Positions 24,668 to 35,460 of a stretch of DNA of 42,472 nucleotides are shown in pieces. The DNA comes from Pseudomonadota bacterium (GTDB lineage Bacteria > Myxococcota_A > UBA9042 > GCA-2863065): contig PKDL01000144.1 in the NCBI GenBank assembly GCA_002863065.1, positions 1-42,472 of the forward strand, in the 5' to 3' direction. How positions within the stretch are numbered: the first letter of the stretch is position 1; each line of letters opens with the position of its first letter. Both the position numbers and the translations under genes were made by a program. The notes under the pieces are model-generated. The model had not been told where the DNA came from and did not search any database. It was given only the letters and a program-made list of their open reading frames with translations.

Positions 24668-26062
24668 TTAGTCCTTCAGAGCAAGAATTGCCCGGGCGAG
24701 AATATGATCACAAAGGACATGGTTTACGAAGCCACCACGCACGATTGCTCTGGCAGAACGCGCTTTTCGTGCTCCTGTCGCGAGTAGGAGTACCAACTTG
24801 TTCTTATCAACGAGACTCATGCGCCGTAATTGATCTGGGTCAATCCCAATAAGCTGGTCGATATTCTTGCTGGTTTGTCGAAGTGATAGCCGCTCGCCAT
24901 TCTCATCTATTGGGTTTAGGCAGACGTCCGCAACAGCTCGTTCTGGATTCGCTAATTTATATCCCTGCATGGCTAGAACACGCTGAAGGCTACCGTTCGG
25001 AGTGAGGCTATCACCTACTCCTAAAACGGCTACATCCACATCGGTAATCTGGTCGAGTACGCTCGTAACAGAGCGGCTTCTCAACACGACATCACCGTCG
25101 TCAGTAAGATATCCGAAGGCTCTCAAGCTGTGTCCGTGGACGGATTCGCTTCCTAGAAGCGCACCTACCCGATGACACAGTTCTCCAACGAGGGCATCTG
25201 CAAGTGCATTCTGCTTGCTGAAGGGTTCTATTGTGAGAGGGTAGATGCGGTAGATACGTTCGGGCCAGAGTAGTTCTCCTAGGCCAACCTGGTGGACCAG
25301 AGAAGCTACATGGAAGCCACCTGCTAAGCCGATATGGCTGACATGCGCATTAGCCTGTAGGTAATCGGCTAAGACCTCAAGACCGTAATTGCCTACTAGT
25401 AGTGGGCCGATATGTCCGCCATCACGGAAGCTGCTGTGTACCGGGCTACGAAGGACAGTAACTTTCAGACGATTGGACAGGTGTTGCGGAGTAAAGGGGT
25501 CCTCCACCAATACCTTACGGACTTGCTCGCTTAGCTCATGGTCAACCGCCTGGCGCCCAACATTTAGTTGAGCTACGCCGAGGAACACTGCTGACTGTGC
25601 TAGTCGACCAAGTTCCCACTCCAGCTTTTCGCGGCCATCTTCAGTGTCGAAACGGTCGGTTACTAAGCCTAGTTCGGTGCAAAGTTCGCTATCGAATTCT
25701 GCCCCGCCTAATAGGCGCTCAAGTGCAACCGCAAATCGTGTCCGAGATGGACTCAATGCAGGGGTACGTCGTGCCCATCGGACCCCACCAGCCCCCTCGA
25801 GGCTCATTTCTCCGAGGAGAAATTCAGGCGAAACCTCAAAAATACGAGCTAAGGCGACCAGCTGTTGGACTGTCGGTGACCGGCGATCCGAACGAAGTAG
25901 GCTGTAAGTAGAAGGAGATAATGGAACATCAAAACGTTCGCGTACAAGTGCGCAAATTTCGCGGGCAGCGATTGTTCGTCCCATTCGTTGACTGAGTGAG
26001 GGCTCCGCTTGCTGAAGTCGGGCCCCGATTTTTATATCTACCGCACTTGTGCCTTCATCCAT
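24668..26062 (-). CDS. XRE-SorC hybrid transcriptional regulator
   Basis: 464 residues. The first ~90 hold an XRE/Cro-type helix-turn-helix (GRTIAAREICALVRERFDVPLSPSTYSLLRSDRRSPTVQQLVALARIFEVSPEFLLGE). Typical SorC/DeoR-family sugar regulators carry a sigma-like or MarR-like HTH instead. The long C-terminal part is the SorC effector-binding domain: ...IGLAGGFHVASLVHQVG, DVAVLGVGDSLTPNGSL, VADVCLNPIDENGERL and LLATGARKARSARAIVRGGFVNHVLCDHILARAIL, the closing signature. It should bind a phospho-sugar and switch DNA binding. The gene has a strong sigma70 promoter (26080-26108), and a palindrome over its -10 suggests autoregulation. Its position at the end of the carbamoyltransferase/radical SAM cluster makes that cluster a likely target, which is inference. 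Confidence 0.88.
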   Translation of the reverse strand: MDEGTSAVDIKIGARLQQAEPSLSQRMGRTIAAREICALVRERFDVPLSPSTYSLLRSDRRSPTVQQLVALARIFEVSPEFLLGEMSLEGAGGVRWARRTPALSPSRTRFAVALERLLGGAEFDSELCTELGLVTDRFDTEDGREKLEWELGRLAQSAVFLGVAQLNVGRQAVDHELSEQVRKVLVEDPFTPQHLSNRLKVTVLRSPVHSSFRDGGHIGPLLVGNYGLEVLADYLQANAHVSHIGLAGGFHVASLVHQVGLGELLWPERIYRIYPLTIEPFSKQNALADALVGELCHRVGALLGSESVHGHSLRAFGYLTDDGDVVLRSRSVTSVLDQITDVDVAVLGVGDSLTPNGSLQRVLAMQGYKLANPERAVADVCLNPIDENGERLSLRQTSKNIDQLIGIDPDQLRRMSLVDKNKLVLLLATGARKARSARAIVRGGFVNHVLCDHILARAILALKD

Positions 26063-26079
26063 CCCGGGATTGTAAAGCG

Positions 26080-26108
26080 CTTATACTGAAAGTACCAGTG
26101 CCTGTTAA
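26080..26108 (-). promoter_or_regulatory. Sigma70 promoter of the XRE-SorC gene, with operator-like palindrome
   Basis: On the minus strand TTAACA (26103-26108) and TATAAG (26080-26085) are each 5/6 to consensus, with a 17-base spacer. AAGCGCTT, an 8-bp perfect palindrome, occupies 26075-26082 and overlaps the -10, a good site for repression by the gene's own product. The start codon lies about 18 bases downstream of the -10. Confidence 0.65.
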
Positions 26109-26185
26109 TTTCGCGATGCCAGCTTGTCTGAGAGGATAGTAGTAGTGTCTTCGGTCTGACTCCAAGCGTCTGTTCGACCGAAATG

Positions 26186-26602
26186 CTACTGAGATGAGGG
26201 ATCTAGAAGTTCTACCAGTACCCCATTGCAGGATTTCGGGTGTAAGAATGCTACTGGAAAACCCTCAGCTCCAACGCTCGGAGTCGTGTTTATTACTCGC
26301 ACCCCGTTTTCGCTCAGAGTCGACAAGCTCGAAAGAATATCCGGAACTTCGAAACAGATATGGTGAATACCCTCGCCTCGCGTTTCTAGAAATCGGCTTA
26401 TTTCACTGTCCTCTCGTAGCGGTGCCAATAGTTCGACGAGCACGTCACCGGCTTTCAGAAACGCCACGCGCAGCCCCCGGTCCTCGATATCTACAATCGA
26501 GTCAAGCGGTAGTCCGAGCTGGTCACGATAGAAGGCGAGCGCTGGCTCAAGTTTATGTACCGCTATCCCAAGATGATTTATTTTTTTGGCGCTGGCTGAC
26601 AT
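26186..26602 (-). CDS. mce: Methylmalonyl-CoA epimerase
   Basis: 138 residues from ATG 26602, with GGAG upstream; a GTG at 26608 would add two residues. Two beta-alpha-beta-beta-beta units of the glyoxalase/VOC fold: KINHLGIAVHKLEPALAFYRDQLGL, VAFLKAGDVLVELLAPL, GEGIHHICFEVPDI and VAFLHPKSCNGVLVELLDP. The metal ligands His (NHLGI), His (HHICFEV) and Glu (VELLDP) are present. It interconverts (R)- and (S)-methylmalonyl-CoA in propionate metabolism, between propionyl-CoA carboxylase and methylmalonyl-CoA mutase. It lies between the SorC gene and groEL on the same strand but is not obviously in their operons. Confidence 0.93.
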   Translation of the reverse strand: MSASAKKINHLGIAVHKLEPALAFYRDQLGLPLDSIVDIEDRGLRVAFLKAGDVLVELLAPLREDSEISRFLETRGEGIHHICFEVPDILSSLSTLSENGVRVINTTPSVGAEGFPVAFLHPKSCNGVLVELLDPSSQ

Positions 26603-26658
26603 CAGCACTCCGTCACGTAGTCCGAGAGCCTGGCAGGTCTATCGGCCGACCTGACAGA

Positions 26659-26681
26659 GTGGGTTGGTGTATCCAACCCAC
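26659..26681. terminator. Perfect hairpin downstream of groEL
   Basis: GTGGGTTGG (26659-26667) and CCAACCCAC (26673-26681) pair perfectly around the 5-base loop TGTAT. A second 6-bp stem (CAGGTC 26634-26639 with GACCTG 26648-26653) sits next to it. It lies between groEL and mce, 70 bases after groEL stops. There is no T-run after it on the minus strand, so it is a transcript-end or processing hairpin, not a textbook Rho-independent terminator. Confidence 0.5.
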
Positions 26682-26752
26682 CCGTACAGTGTACTCGCCG
26701 ATGAGCTGCTGGCGATAGTACTATACACCTTGCAGCCCATTGACGAAGCGGC

Positions 26753-28471
<1,719 letters not shown>

Positions 28472-28500
28472 TCAGTGGTTGTGTGTTGGTTTCGGGGCAG

Positions 28501-28788
28501 TTACTCGACGATACCGATGATGTCGTCTTCGCGTAAAATGAGGTGCTCTTCACCTTCGATTTTGACCTCTGTGCCTGCGTATTTGCTGAAGAGGATGGTG
28601 TCTCCCACCTTGACCTCTAGGGGCAAAACGTTGCCGTCATCGAGTCGCTTACCATTTCCAACGGCAACCACAAGAGCCTCTTGGGGCTTTTCTTTTGCAG
28701 TGTCCGGAATGATAATTCCGCCAGCGGTGGTTTGCTCTTTCTCTACTCGCTTTACAAGTAGGCGGTCATGCAGGGGTCGGATGTTCAT
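28501..28788 (-). CDS. groES: Co-chaperonin GroES
   Basis: 95 residues, ATG 28788 preceded by AGGAGAAAAACAC. The sequence [46 protein letters not shown] is textbook GroES, with the mobile loop [16 protein letters not shown]. It continues with [15 protein letters not shown] and ends at [13 protein letters not shown]. It forms the heptameric lid of GroEL. First gene of the groESL operon, directly behind the CIRCE operator. Confidence 0.98.
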   Translation of the reverse strand: MNIRPLHDRLLVKRVEKEQTTAGGIIIPDTAKEKPQEALVVAVGNGKRLDDGNVLPLEVKVGDTILFSKYAGTEVKIEGEEHLILREDDIIGIVE

Positions 28789-28813
28789 GTGTTTTTCTCC
28801 TGGTTTCGGTGCC

Positions 28814-28840
28814 TTAGCACTCAGGCATACAGAGTGCTAA
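28814..28840 (-). promoter_or_regulatory. CIRCE operator (HrcA-binding)
   Basis: TTAGCACTC - nine bases - GAGTGCTAA, a perfect match to the CIRCE consensus, sits 26 bases upstream of the groES start. It is the binding site of the HrcA repressor, so groESL is predicted to be heat-inducible by HrcA release. A possible -35/-10 (TTGCGC ... TACTGT) lies just upstream of it but is weak. No hrcA gene is in the window. Confidence 0.97.
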
Positions 28841-29159
28841 CGTGTTCATCGGCCCGAACAGTAACCGCGCTATTGAAGTGCGCAACCCCTAAGCGAAAAA
28901 TTTTTATTTATGAAGCACAACATAGACTTCTCAATGCTTTGCCTCGAAGTACCGTCGCCAATATACTACGGCCGTTGAATCGTGGGCTGTAGTTCATCTA
29001 TCGCGTCGCGCTACGTGCGACTTGCAAGATGGGCTTACCCGTTATTGACGTATCTTAGATTTTTCAGGCATTGCCACAGCGAACGCTCGTAGAATCGGAA
29101 GGCAACGCGTGAATAGCGCGCTCTTGGATCCGCAAAGCGCATCGGAAGGGATACCACTT
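28841..29159. other. Divergent intergenic region between groES and the giant lipoprotein
   Basis: About 320 bases. The left part holds the weak groES promoter candidate and an AT-rich AAAAATTTTTATTTAT stretch. The right part holds a TTGACG and a TTGAAT, but neither has a clear -10 at the right distance. A GTG at 29109 would extend the lipoprotein frame by 17 codons. No other gene or RNA is seen. Confidence 0.5.
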
Positions 29160-32100
29160 GTGAACGCTGCCCGTTCATTGGCACTCATGCTCGTCTTAGC
29201 TTCCTTGAGCTCGTGTCCAGATGACACCGTGGTTTACCAGGACTTTTACCTGTCGGTTACAAGCGAAGTACCTGCCGATGGCCTATCGATCGACCGGCTA
29301 GTACTCACTTTTCGGAACCACGATTCTGGAGTCTTAGGCCTCTTTGGGCAGTTCGACAGTGACGTTCTTAGATACGAGGTAAGTCTACCCACCGTGGCTG
29401 ATATTACGAACTCAGCGTACGTTGTGCAGATCAATTCTGGCGAAATTATACGGGGAGATGTACTCGCAGTTATATGGGGACTTCATGCCAATGAAGATCG
29501 CCCCCTTGTCTCCTGGAGTGGAAGCCTCGATCTCGATAGTAATGGCGTAATCTCGGTGCGCTTGGACGCTATTGCACCGACTTGTGACGTCGATGGCGAT
29601 GGCCTTTTAGATTGCAGTATCGAGGGGTGTTGTTCGTCGGCGGATACCATACTTGAAGATTGTGATGACAGTAACGCGGCATCTCATCCCCTTGCAGCAG
29701 TACCAGCCTGTATTCCTTGCGAGCCACAGACGGATTACAATTGTGACGGTCAGATCGATCGTTGTCCCGATCGAGATGGTGACAATGCTGCCGATTGTGA
29801 TGCCACGGTTGATTGTGACCCAGACGATAGCTCTGTCCATACCTCGGCCGAGGAAATCTGTGATGGTAAGGACAACGACTGCAATGGTGTAACCGATGAA
29901 AAATTTACTGACACAGACGCAGATGGGACCAAAGATTGCGTTGACGATGATATTGATGGCGATGGTGTCGCCAACGATATGGACTGTGCTCCGTTGGACG
30001 GCGCGACATATCCCGGGGCGACCGAGTTGTGTGATGGTGTAGATAACGACTGTAATGATGCCACGGACGACAGCCCAGGGTGCGTGGAGTGGGAGAATGA
30101 CTGGGACGGTGACGGTATCCTTCCCGGGCAAGATTGTAACAACTACGATTCCAAAACTTTTCCCGGGTCTACCTACGCCGGATGTTGCATTCCTGATACG
30201 TCACTCAGCCCCGAAGCGGTGTTGCTGGCGTGCGATTTTGACTGTGATGGGAATGCCAATCTGTGCTCCGACGACGATGATGATGGGGATGGCTATTCGA
30301 ACACTGTCGACTGCCCTGGAGGCCAGCAGGACCCAACCATATACCCAGGCGCACCAGAAAAATGTGGTGATGGTATTGACCAGGACTGTCTCTTTGGAGA
30401 CCAAGACTGCGAGTCAATTGTTGATGTAGATGGTGACCAATACGGTGCGGAGGTGGACTGTGATGATAGCGATCCGACCGTTTATCCGAATGCTCCAGAG
30501 TTGTGTGACGGCAAAGATAATAACTGCAATTCATTCATCGATGATGGAAATCCAGAAGCCAGTATTGATTGTTTGAATCCAGATCCTGAACGACAGTTTG
30601 GCTTATGCGCCTTGGCTGAGAACCTGGGTACGACAGTTTGCGCCCAGAATACTGATAATCCCGCTCTACCGGTGTGGGCATCCGAGCAGGTAAACGGCGA
30701 AGGGCAAGCCGTTATCTGTATTGGTTACTACCCGCCACCGTTAGCAGAGACCCTTTGCGATAATCAGGATGAAGATTGTGATGGTCAGGTTGATGAAGAC
30801 TTTGAGTGGGTGGAGATACACTCTGCATCCGACGGGTCTAATATTGTTTTGGCGAAGGGAGACAGTTGCGGCACGGGTGCATGCCTCGGTGGCAATGTCG
30901 TGTGCCATCCTGCTGCGCTAAGTCGAGATATCTCTGGGCAACTTACCTGCGACAGTCTGTCCAACCAATCAAGTGAAAATAGCGGCGGCGGTCCGGGGGT
31001 ATCGTTCTGTGATGGTATCGATAATGACTGTGATGGTGTTGTAGATGGACACTCACTGCCCTTAGCTCAGACGACTTGCAAGCAGCTAGGTGTCTGTGGC
31101 GCCGAACCGGAACTAGTTCAGACTGCATGCGTGGATGGTGTATGGCAATGCGGATACACCATGGATGCATACGACGGCGAAACGGAGCTGCGTTGCGATG
31201 GGCTGGATAATGACTGCGATGGGAATGTTGATGAGGACTTGTCATGGGAGAACGTGCCGTTCGGCGCTCCTTGCGATGGGACTGGGGAATGTGGTCCGGG
31301 CATCGTAACGTGTAATAGCGAGCAGCAAGCGGTCTGCTCGACCAATCCGTCGGGTCCGCAAGCGGAGGCGCAGTCTGAGTTATGTGACGAAAAAGACAAT
31401 GACTGCGATGGGCTTACAGACGAAGGGCAATACTGGGAATGGAATGGAATTCAATATCCCTTGAATAGCCTGTGTGAAGGAATCGGAGAATGCGGGGTTG
31501 GTGTTGTCGAATGTTCGGACTCTACGCTTCTACCAGTATGTTCCACAAACCTAGACGGTACCGCGTCAGAGTCGTCCTCCGAGGTATGCGATGGCAAAGA
31601 CAACGACTGTGACGGCCTGACGGATGACGATCTTTTCTACGGAGCGCAGCCCGTGGGTGCGCTTTGCGATGGCATTGGTGAATGTGGTGCTGGAATCGTT
31701 GAATGCGCGGTGGATGGGAGCCTATCAGCCACGTGTTCTACGAATGTCAATGGAGCTTCGTCCTCCGATACTGTGGAACTTTGCGATGGACTAGACAATG
31801 ACTGCGATGGAGTCACCGACGAAGGGTTCGCTTGGACCGACCCAGTAAGTAATACGCAGATACCGTTGAGCTCGCCTTGTGATGGAATCGGTGAATGCGA
31901 CCTTGGAGTGGTGGTTTGCGCACCCGGCGACAGCACCATTGCGGTGTGCAGTACGAACACAGATGGTACCCAGCCTCAAAGCGATGCGGAGGTATGCGAT
32001 GGCCTGGACAATGACTGCGACGGTCAAACAGATAATGGATTAGGATGGTTTGATCCGGAGCTAAATGCGGTTGTTCCATTAGGATCACCTTGTGATGGTA

Positions 32101-35100
32101 TTGGGCAATGCGGTACGGGCATCGTCGAGTGTGCGAATGACGGCTCCAATGTCGCGACCTGTTCTACCAATCCAAATGGGAGTGACTACATATTTCAGGT
32201 TGAGATTTGTAATAACCTCGATGACGACTGCGATGGGCTCACTGATGATGTAGTCGGTACGGCAACGCCAGGAGTGACGTGCACACTAAGTGGCGCTTGC
32301 AATCCTGCCAATGTGACAGCGACTTGCATAGCAGGTAACTGGTCTTGCGATTACAGCATAGTCGTAGGCTACGAGGTATCGGAGCAAAGCTGCGATGGCA
32401 TAGATAACGACTGCGATGGACTTACCGACGAAGCCGGCTTGGTGGTGCCGACTGAATGCGACAAGCCAGGGGTTTGCTCAGGAGCCTCGCCTCAGTGCAA
32501 TGGCGTTTCTGGCTGGTCATGTGGCTTTGATGCGCTTCCAAACTATGCCCCCAGCGAGCAAGGAGCAGCGTTCTGCGATGGCGTAGATAACGACTGCGAC
32601 GGTTTTACCGATGAACATTTCCCGTCACTCGGGCAGGTGTGCACTTCAGGGCAGTCCGGGTGTACTGCCTCTGGCGTCACGATTTGTACGGCAGACGCGA
32701 CCAGTACTGTTTGCGATGCAGAAGGACAACCAGCGGGTACGCCCTGTAATGATGGACAGCTTTGCACATTCGGAGATGTGTGTTCGGGGGGATATAACTC
32801 CACATGTAATGGCACCGACTACTCGTGTGTTAGTGATGAACTTAGTTGCACGACTGACACATGTCTGGGTGATGGCAGTTGCGAGTATATTTTACAGCCT
32901 GATGCCTGTCTGATCGGCGGGGTATGTCGAAGTCCTGGTAGCTTGAATCCTCTCAACGACTGCCAGTTATGCGACCCAGAAAATCCTGAAGTATGGTCTG
33001 ATGTCGTAACAACGACAGCGTGTAATGACGGGAATGCTTGCACGACAGGCGACAATTGTGACGGAGCTGGACAGTGTCTTGGCACTGGAGGAATTGATTG
33101 CAGCGATGGTTTGCAATGCACTCAGGACAGTTGCGTGGAAGCAGGTGTTGGTTTTGAGTGCGAAAATACGCTGAAGGTTGGAGCGTGTCTTATCGATGGT
33201 GAGTGTTATGCGACTGGCGTGCAAAATCCTAGCAATCCTTGCCAAGTCTGCGACGCAAGCACCCAGACCGGTGCTTGGGTTGACCGTACGGATGGAACGG
33301 CATGTACGGACAATAACAAATGTACTCTCAACGACTCTTGCCAATCTGGTGTCTGCGCTGGGATCACGAATCCGTGTGATGACAACAACACATGTACAGA
33401 CGATAGCTGCGACCCGGGTGCAGCGTCACTCAATGGTTGTGTCCAAACAGATAATTCAGCCACCTGCGCTGATGACGGACTTCCGTGTACCGATGATATA
33501 TGCAGTTCGGGGGGATGTACTCATCCGCTCAAAAATAACCGGTGTTTGATCGAGGGCACTTGCTACGTCAAAGATGCGGGTAATCCCGACAATGTGTGTC
33601 AGACGTGCGACGCCGACAGTCCTCTTTCCTGGAGTCCGACCAGTCAGGGACAGGGATGTGATGATGGACTCGTATGCACCTCGGTTACTGAATGTGACGG
33701 CAGTGGATTGTGTGAAGCCATCACTACCCTCAACTGCGATGATGGAAATGAGTGCACGGCAGATTCATGTTCTGAACCCAGCGGATGCGTGAATGCGCCG
33801 CTAGATGGAACGCAATGTCAGGATGATGGACTGTTGTGTACTGCTGACCAGTGTTCTGAAGGTTCATGTGAGCACATTCCCACCTTCGGCACGTGCGCTA
33901 TCGATGGACAATGTTATTTGTTAGGGGCTGGGAACCCTACCAACGTTTGCCAGCGCTGCACTCCAGCACAATCTCAGTCGGATTGGTCGCCCGTAGGAAA
34001 TGGACTCATGTGTGATGCTGATAGCGATGGCTGCACCCCTGACGCGTGCCAGGACGGTCTTTGTGTTGCGGGTCCAACCCTCGATTGCAGCGCCCTAGAT
34101 ACGGAATGCACTCTTGGGGTGTGTATCTCTCAGTCAACTTTTAATGGTGAATGCAGCCTGGAAAATCGACCGAACGGTACGGCGTGTTCTGACGACGGCT
34201 TGGGATGTACCGCTGACCAGTGTCTAGAAGGGGTGTGCGACAGCTCTGAAGTGAGTTCAGGTTGCTTAATTGGCGGTGCATGCGTTCCTGAAGACACTGC
34301 CTCTCCAACGAATGCCTGTAAGTCATGTCAGAATTCCGTCGACCCGGCGGCGTACGCAAATAGTCCGATTGGTACGGACTGCAGTGACGATACCTTTCAG
34401 TGCACCTCAGATACCTGTGATGGCTCGGGCAATTGCACTGAATCAATCAATCCTGGGACCTGTCTCATTGATAGCAGCTGCTACGCACAAGGTGCAGTGA
34501 GTCCCTCAGGTTGCTCATCATGCCAGCCTAGTATCAGCGAAACTGCGTGGACCCTGTTACCCAATGCTACCGCATGTACCGATTCGGACGGTTTGAGTTG
34601 CACGGACGGTCAGTGCAATGGGACAGACCAATGCATCCCTACCTTAGCACCCGATGCATGCCTTATTGGAGGAATATGCTTTAGCGAGAATGCCATTTCT
34701 TCATCGAACCCATGTCAAGCGTGTCAACCCAGCCTTAGTATAAATACATTCACCGACGTACCTGATAATACGACCTGTCCATCAGATGGAAACGAATGCA
34801 CGCTGGATGTTTGCATATCCGGTGTGTGTAATACTCCTGCTGCCGATGGTTCATCATGCGGTGACGGGAGTGACTGTCTAACGAATACGTGCCAAACGGG
34901 CTTTTGTGACCTGTCTTCTCTTCCGGATGGCAGCTCATGTACAGATGACGGTAACGTCTGTACCAGCGATGCGTGCCAGGCCGGCGCATGTACCCACCCT
35001 ATAGTGGCCAATGGTACGGCGTGTCCAGATGACGGAGATTTGTGCACCAACGACCAATGTGAGTCGGGCGTTTGCCAACATCCTGCGAAATGTGTAGACG

Positions 35101-35366
35101 ACGGCTTAGCCTGTACGCTTGAGTCCTGCGACGCAGGGTCCTGCAGCACTATACTGGAATCAGATACTTGCCTGATTGACGGACTCTGTACCAACGATGG
35201 TACGGAGGATCCGGGTCCAGCATGTCAGTATTGCATTGCCGCAGTATCCAATTCGTCTTGGACAAGCTGGACGGGCGAGTCGAGCTCAGACAGCAATTGT
35301 GGAGACGGGATAGATAATGACTGTGATGGACTAACTGATGTTGAGGATGCCGAGTGTAACCCTTGA
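29160..35366 (+). CDS. Giant Cys-rich repeat lipoprotein (MopE-type metal-binding motifs)
   Basis: 2068 residues from GTG 29160, with GAAGGGA eight bases upstream; the signal NAARSLALMLVLASLSSC has a clear lipobox LSSC. Residues ~20-150 form a strand-rich N-domain. Then come 14 copies of a CDGxDNDCDGxxDE motif (e.g. CDGLDNDCDGVTDE), the 'putative metal-binding motif' named after copper-binding MopE, many in ~75-residue units with PCDGIGECGxGxVEC. The second half has eight copies of a CLIxGxCYxxGxxNPxNxCQxC unit between CTDDxC segments. One more CDG motif closes the protein. Asp clusters suggest Ca or other metal binding; paired Cys suggest disulfides. It is presumably surface-exposed. Single-copy gene with strong internal DNA repetition. 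Confidence 0.9.
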   Translation: MNAARSLALMLVLASLSSCPDDTVVYQDFYLSVTSEVPADGLSIDRLVLTFRNHDSGVLGLFGQFDSDVLRYEVSLPTVADITNSAYVVQINSGEIIRGDVLAVIWGLHANEDRPLVSWSGSLDLDSNGVISVRLDAIAPTCDVDGDGLLDCSIEGCCSSADTILEDCDDSNAASHPLAAVPACIPCEPQTDYNCDGQIDRCPDRDGDNAADCDATVDCDPDDSSVHTSAEEICDGKDNDCNGVTDEKFTDTDADGTKDCVDDDIDGDGVANDMDCAPLDGATYPGATELCDGVDNDCNDATDDSPGCVEWENDWDGDGILPGQDCNNYDSKTFPGSTYAGCCIPDTSLSPEAVLLACDFDCDGNANLCSDDDDDGDGYSNTVDCPGGQQDPTIYPGAPEKCGDGIDQDCLFGDQDCESIVDVDGDQYGAEVDCDDSDPTVYPNAPELCDGKDNNCNSFIDDGNPEASIDCLNPDPERQFGLCALAENLGTTVCAQNTDNPALPVWASEQVNGEGQAVICIGYYPPPLAETLCDNQDEDCDGQVDEDFEWVEIHSASDGSNIVLAKGDSCGTGACLGGNVVCHPAALSRDISGQLTCDSLSNQSSENSGGGPGVSFCDGIDNDCDGVVDGHSLPLAQTTCKQLGVCGAEPELVQTACVDGVWQCGYTMDAYDGETELRCDGLDNDCDGNVDEDLSWENVPFGAPCDGTGECGPGIVTCNSEQQAVCSTNPSGPQAEAQSELCDEKDNDCDGLTDEGQYWEWNGIQYPLNSLCEGIGECGVGVVECSDSTLLPVCSTNLDGTASESSSEVCDGKDNDCDGLTDDDLFYGAQPVGALCDGIGECGAGIVECAVDGSLSATCSTNVNGASSSDTVELCDGLDNDCDGVTDEGFAWTDPVSNTQIPLSSPCDGIGECDLGVVVCAPGDSTIAVCSTNTDGTQPQSDAEVCDGLDNDCDGQTDNGLGWFDPELNAVVPLGSPCDGIGQCGTGIVECANDGSNVATCSTNPNGSDYIFQVEICNNLDDDCDGLTDDVVGTATPGVTCTLSGACNPANVTATCIAGNWSCDYSIVVGYEVSEQSCDGIDNDCDGLTDEAGLVVPTECDKPGVCSGASPQCNGVSGWSCGFDALPNYAPSEQGAAFCDGVDNDCDGFTDEHFPSLGQVCTSGQSGCTASGVTICTADATSTVCDAEGQPAGTPCNDGQLCTFGDVCSGGYNSTCNGTDYSCVSDELSCTTDTCLGDGSCEYILQPDACLIGGVCRSPGSLNPLNDCQLCDPENPEVWSDVVTTTACNDGNACTTGDNCDGAGQCLGTGGIDCSDGLQCTQDSCVEAGVGFECENTLKVGACLIDGECYATGVQNPSNPCQVCDASTQTGAWVDRTDGTACTDNNKCTLNDSCQSGVCAGITNPCDDNNTCTDDSCDPGAASLNGCVQTDNSATCADDGLPCTDDICSSGGCTHPLKNNRCLIEGTCYVKDAGNPDNVCQTCDADSPLSWSPTSQGQGCDDGLVCTSVTECDGSGLCEAITTLNCDDGNECTADSCSEPSGCVNAPLDGTQCQDDGLLCTADQCSEGSCEHIPTFGTCAIDGQCYLLGAGNPTNVCQRCTPAQSQSDWSPVGNGLMCDADSDGCTPDACQDGLCVAGPTLDCSALDTECTLGVCISQSTFNGECSLENRPNGTACSDDGLGCTADQCLEGVCDSSEVSSGCLIGGACVPEDTASPTNACKSCQNSVDPAAYANSPIGTDCSDDTFQCTSDTCDGSGNCTESINPGTCLIDSSCYAQGAVSPSGCSSCQPSISETAWTLLPNATACTDSDGLSCTDGQCNGTDQCIPTLAPDACLIGGICFSENAISSSNPCQACQPSLSINTFTDVPDNTTCPSDGNECTLDVCISGVCNTPAADGSSCGDGSDCLTNTCQTGFCDLSSLPDGSSCTDDGNVCTSDACQAGACTHPIVANGTACPDDGDLCTNDQCESGVCQHPAKCVDDGLACTLESCDAGSCSTILESDTCLIDGLCTNDGTEDPGPACQYCIAAVSNSSWTSWTGESSSDSNCGDGIDNDCDGLTDVEDAECNP
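29859..32615 (+). repeat. Tandem CDGxDNDCDG-motif repeats in the giant lipoprotein
   Basis: Fourteen copies of the motif lie in this part of the gene, a fifteenth near 35.3 kb. The DNA repeats a core like TGCGATGG...GATAATGACTGCGATGG with third-base drift, so the copies are old and kept by selection on the protein. Some copies are decayed: CNNLDDDCDG, CDNQDEDCDG, CGDGIDQDC. Confidence 0.9.
32900..35235 (+). repeat. Tandem ~80-residue Cys repeats (CLIxGxC...NPxNxCQxC)
   Basis: Eight units, each opening with a CLIDGxC-type knot and followed by a W-containing stretch and one or more DGxxCTxDxC segments. They resemble slime-mould-type extracellular Cys repeats. The regular spacing and variable linkers point to a rod-like extracellular stalk. 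Confidence 0.8.
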
Positions 35367-35460
35367 ACTCGCCGCATCCGGGCGTGCTGACCGATCTGGC
35401 CAGGGTTGCTTGGACACCTTTAGACGGTACGGCCGCTCGTTCAGCGAGACCAAACAGGTA

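Noticed and set aside
29859-32615. Regular DNA repeats that could suggest a CRISPR array
   Set aside because: Repeats are imperfect, coding and spaced irregularly at the level of protein units; no unique spacers of constant length.
29607-35194. Many open frames on the other strand and frames of the giant gene
   Set aside because: The GATGG/GACTGTGATGG repetition keeps other frames open by chance; only the plus frame has a signal peptide and regular Cys motifs.
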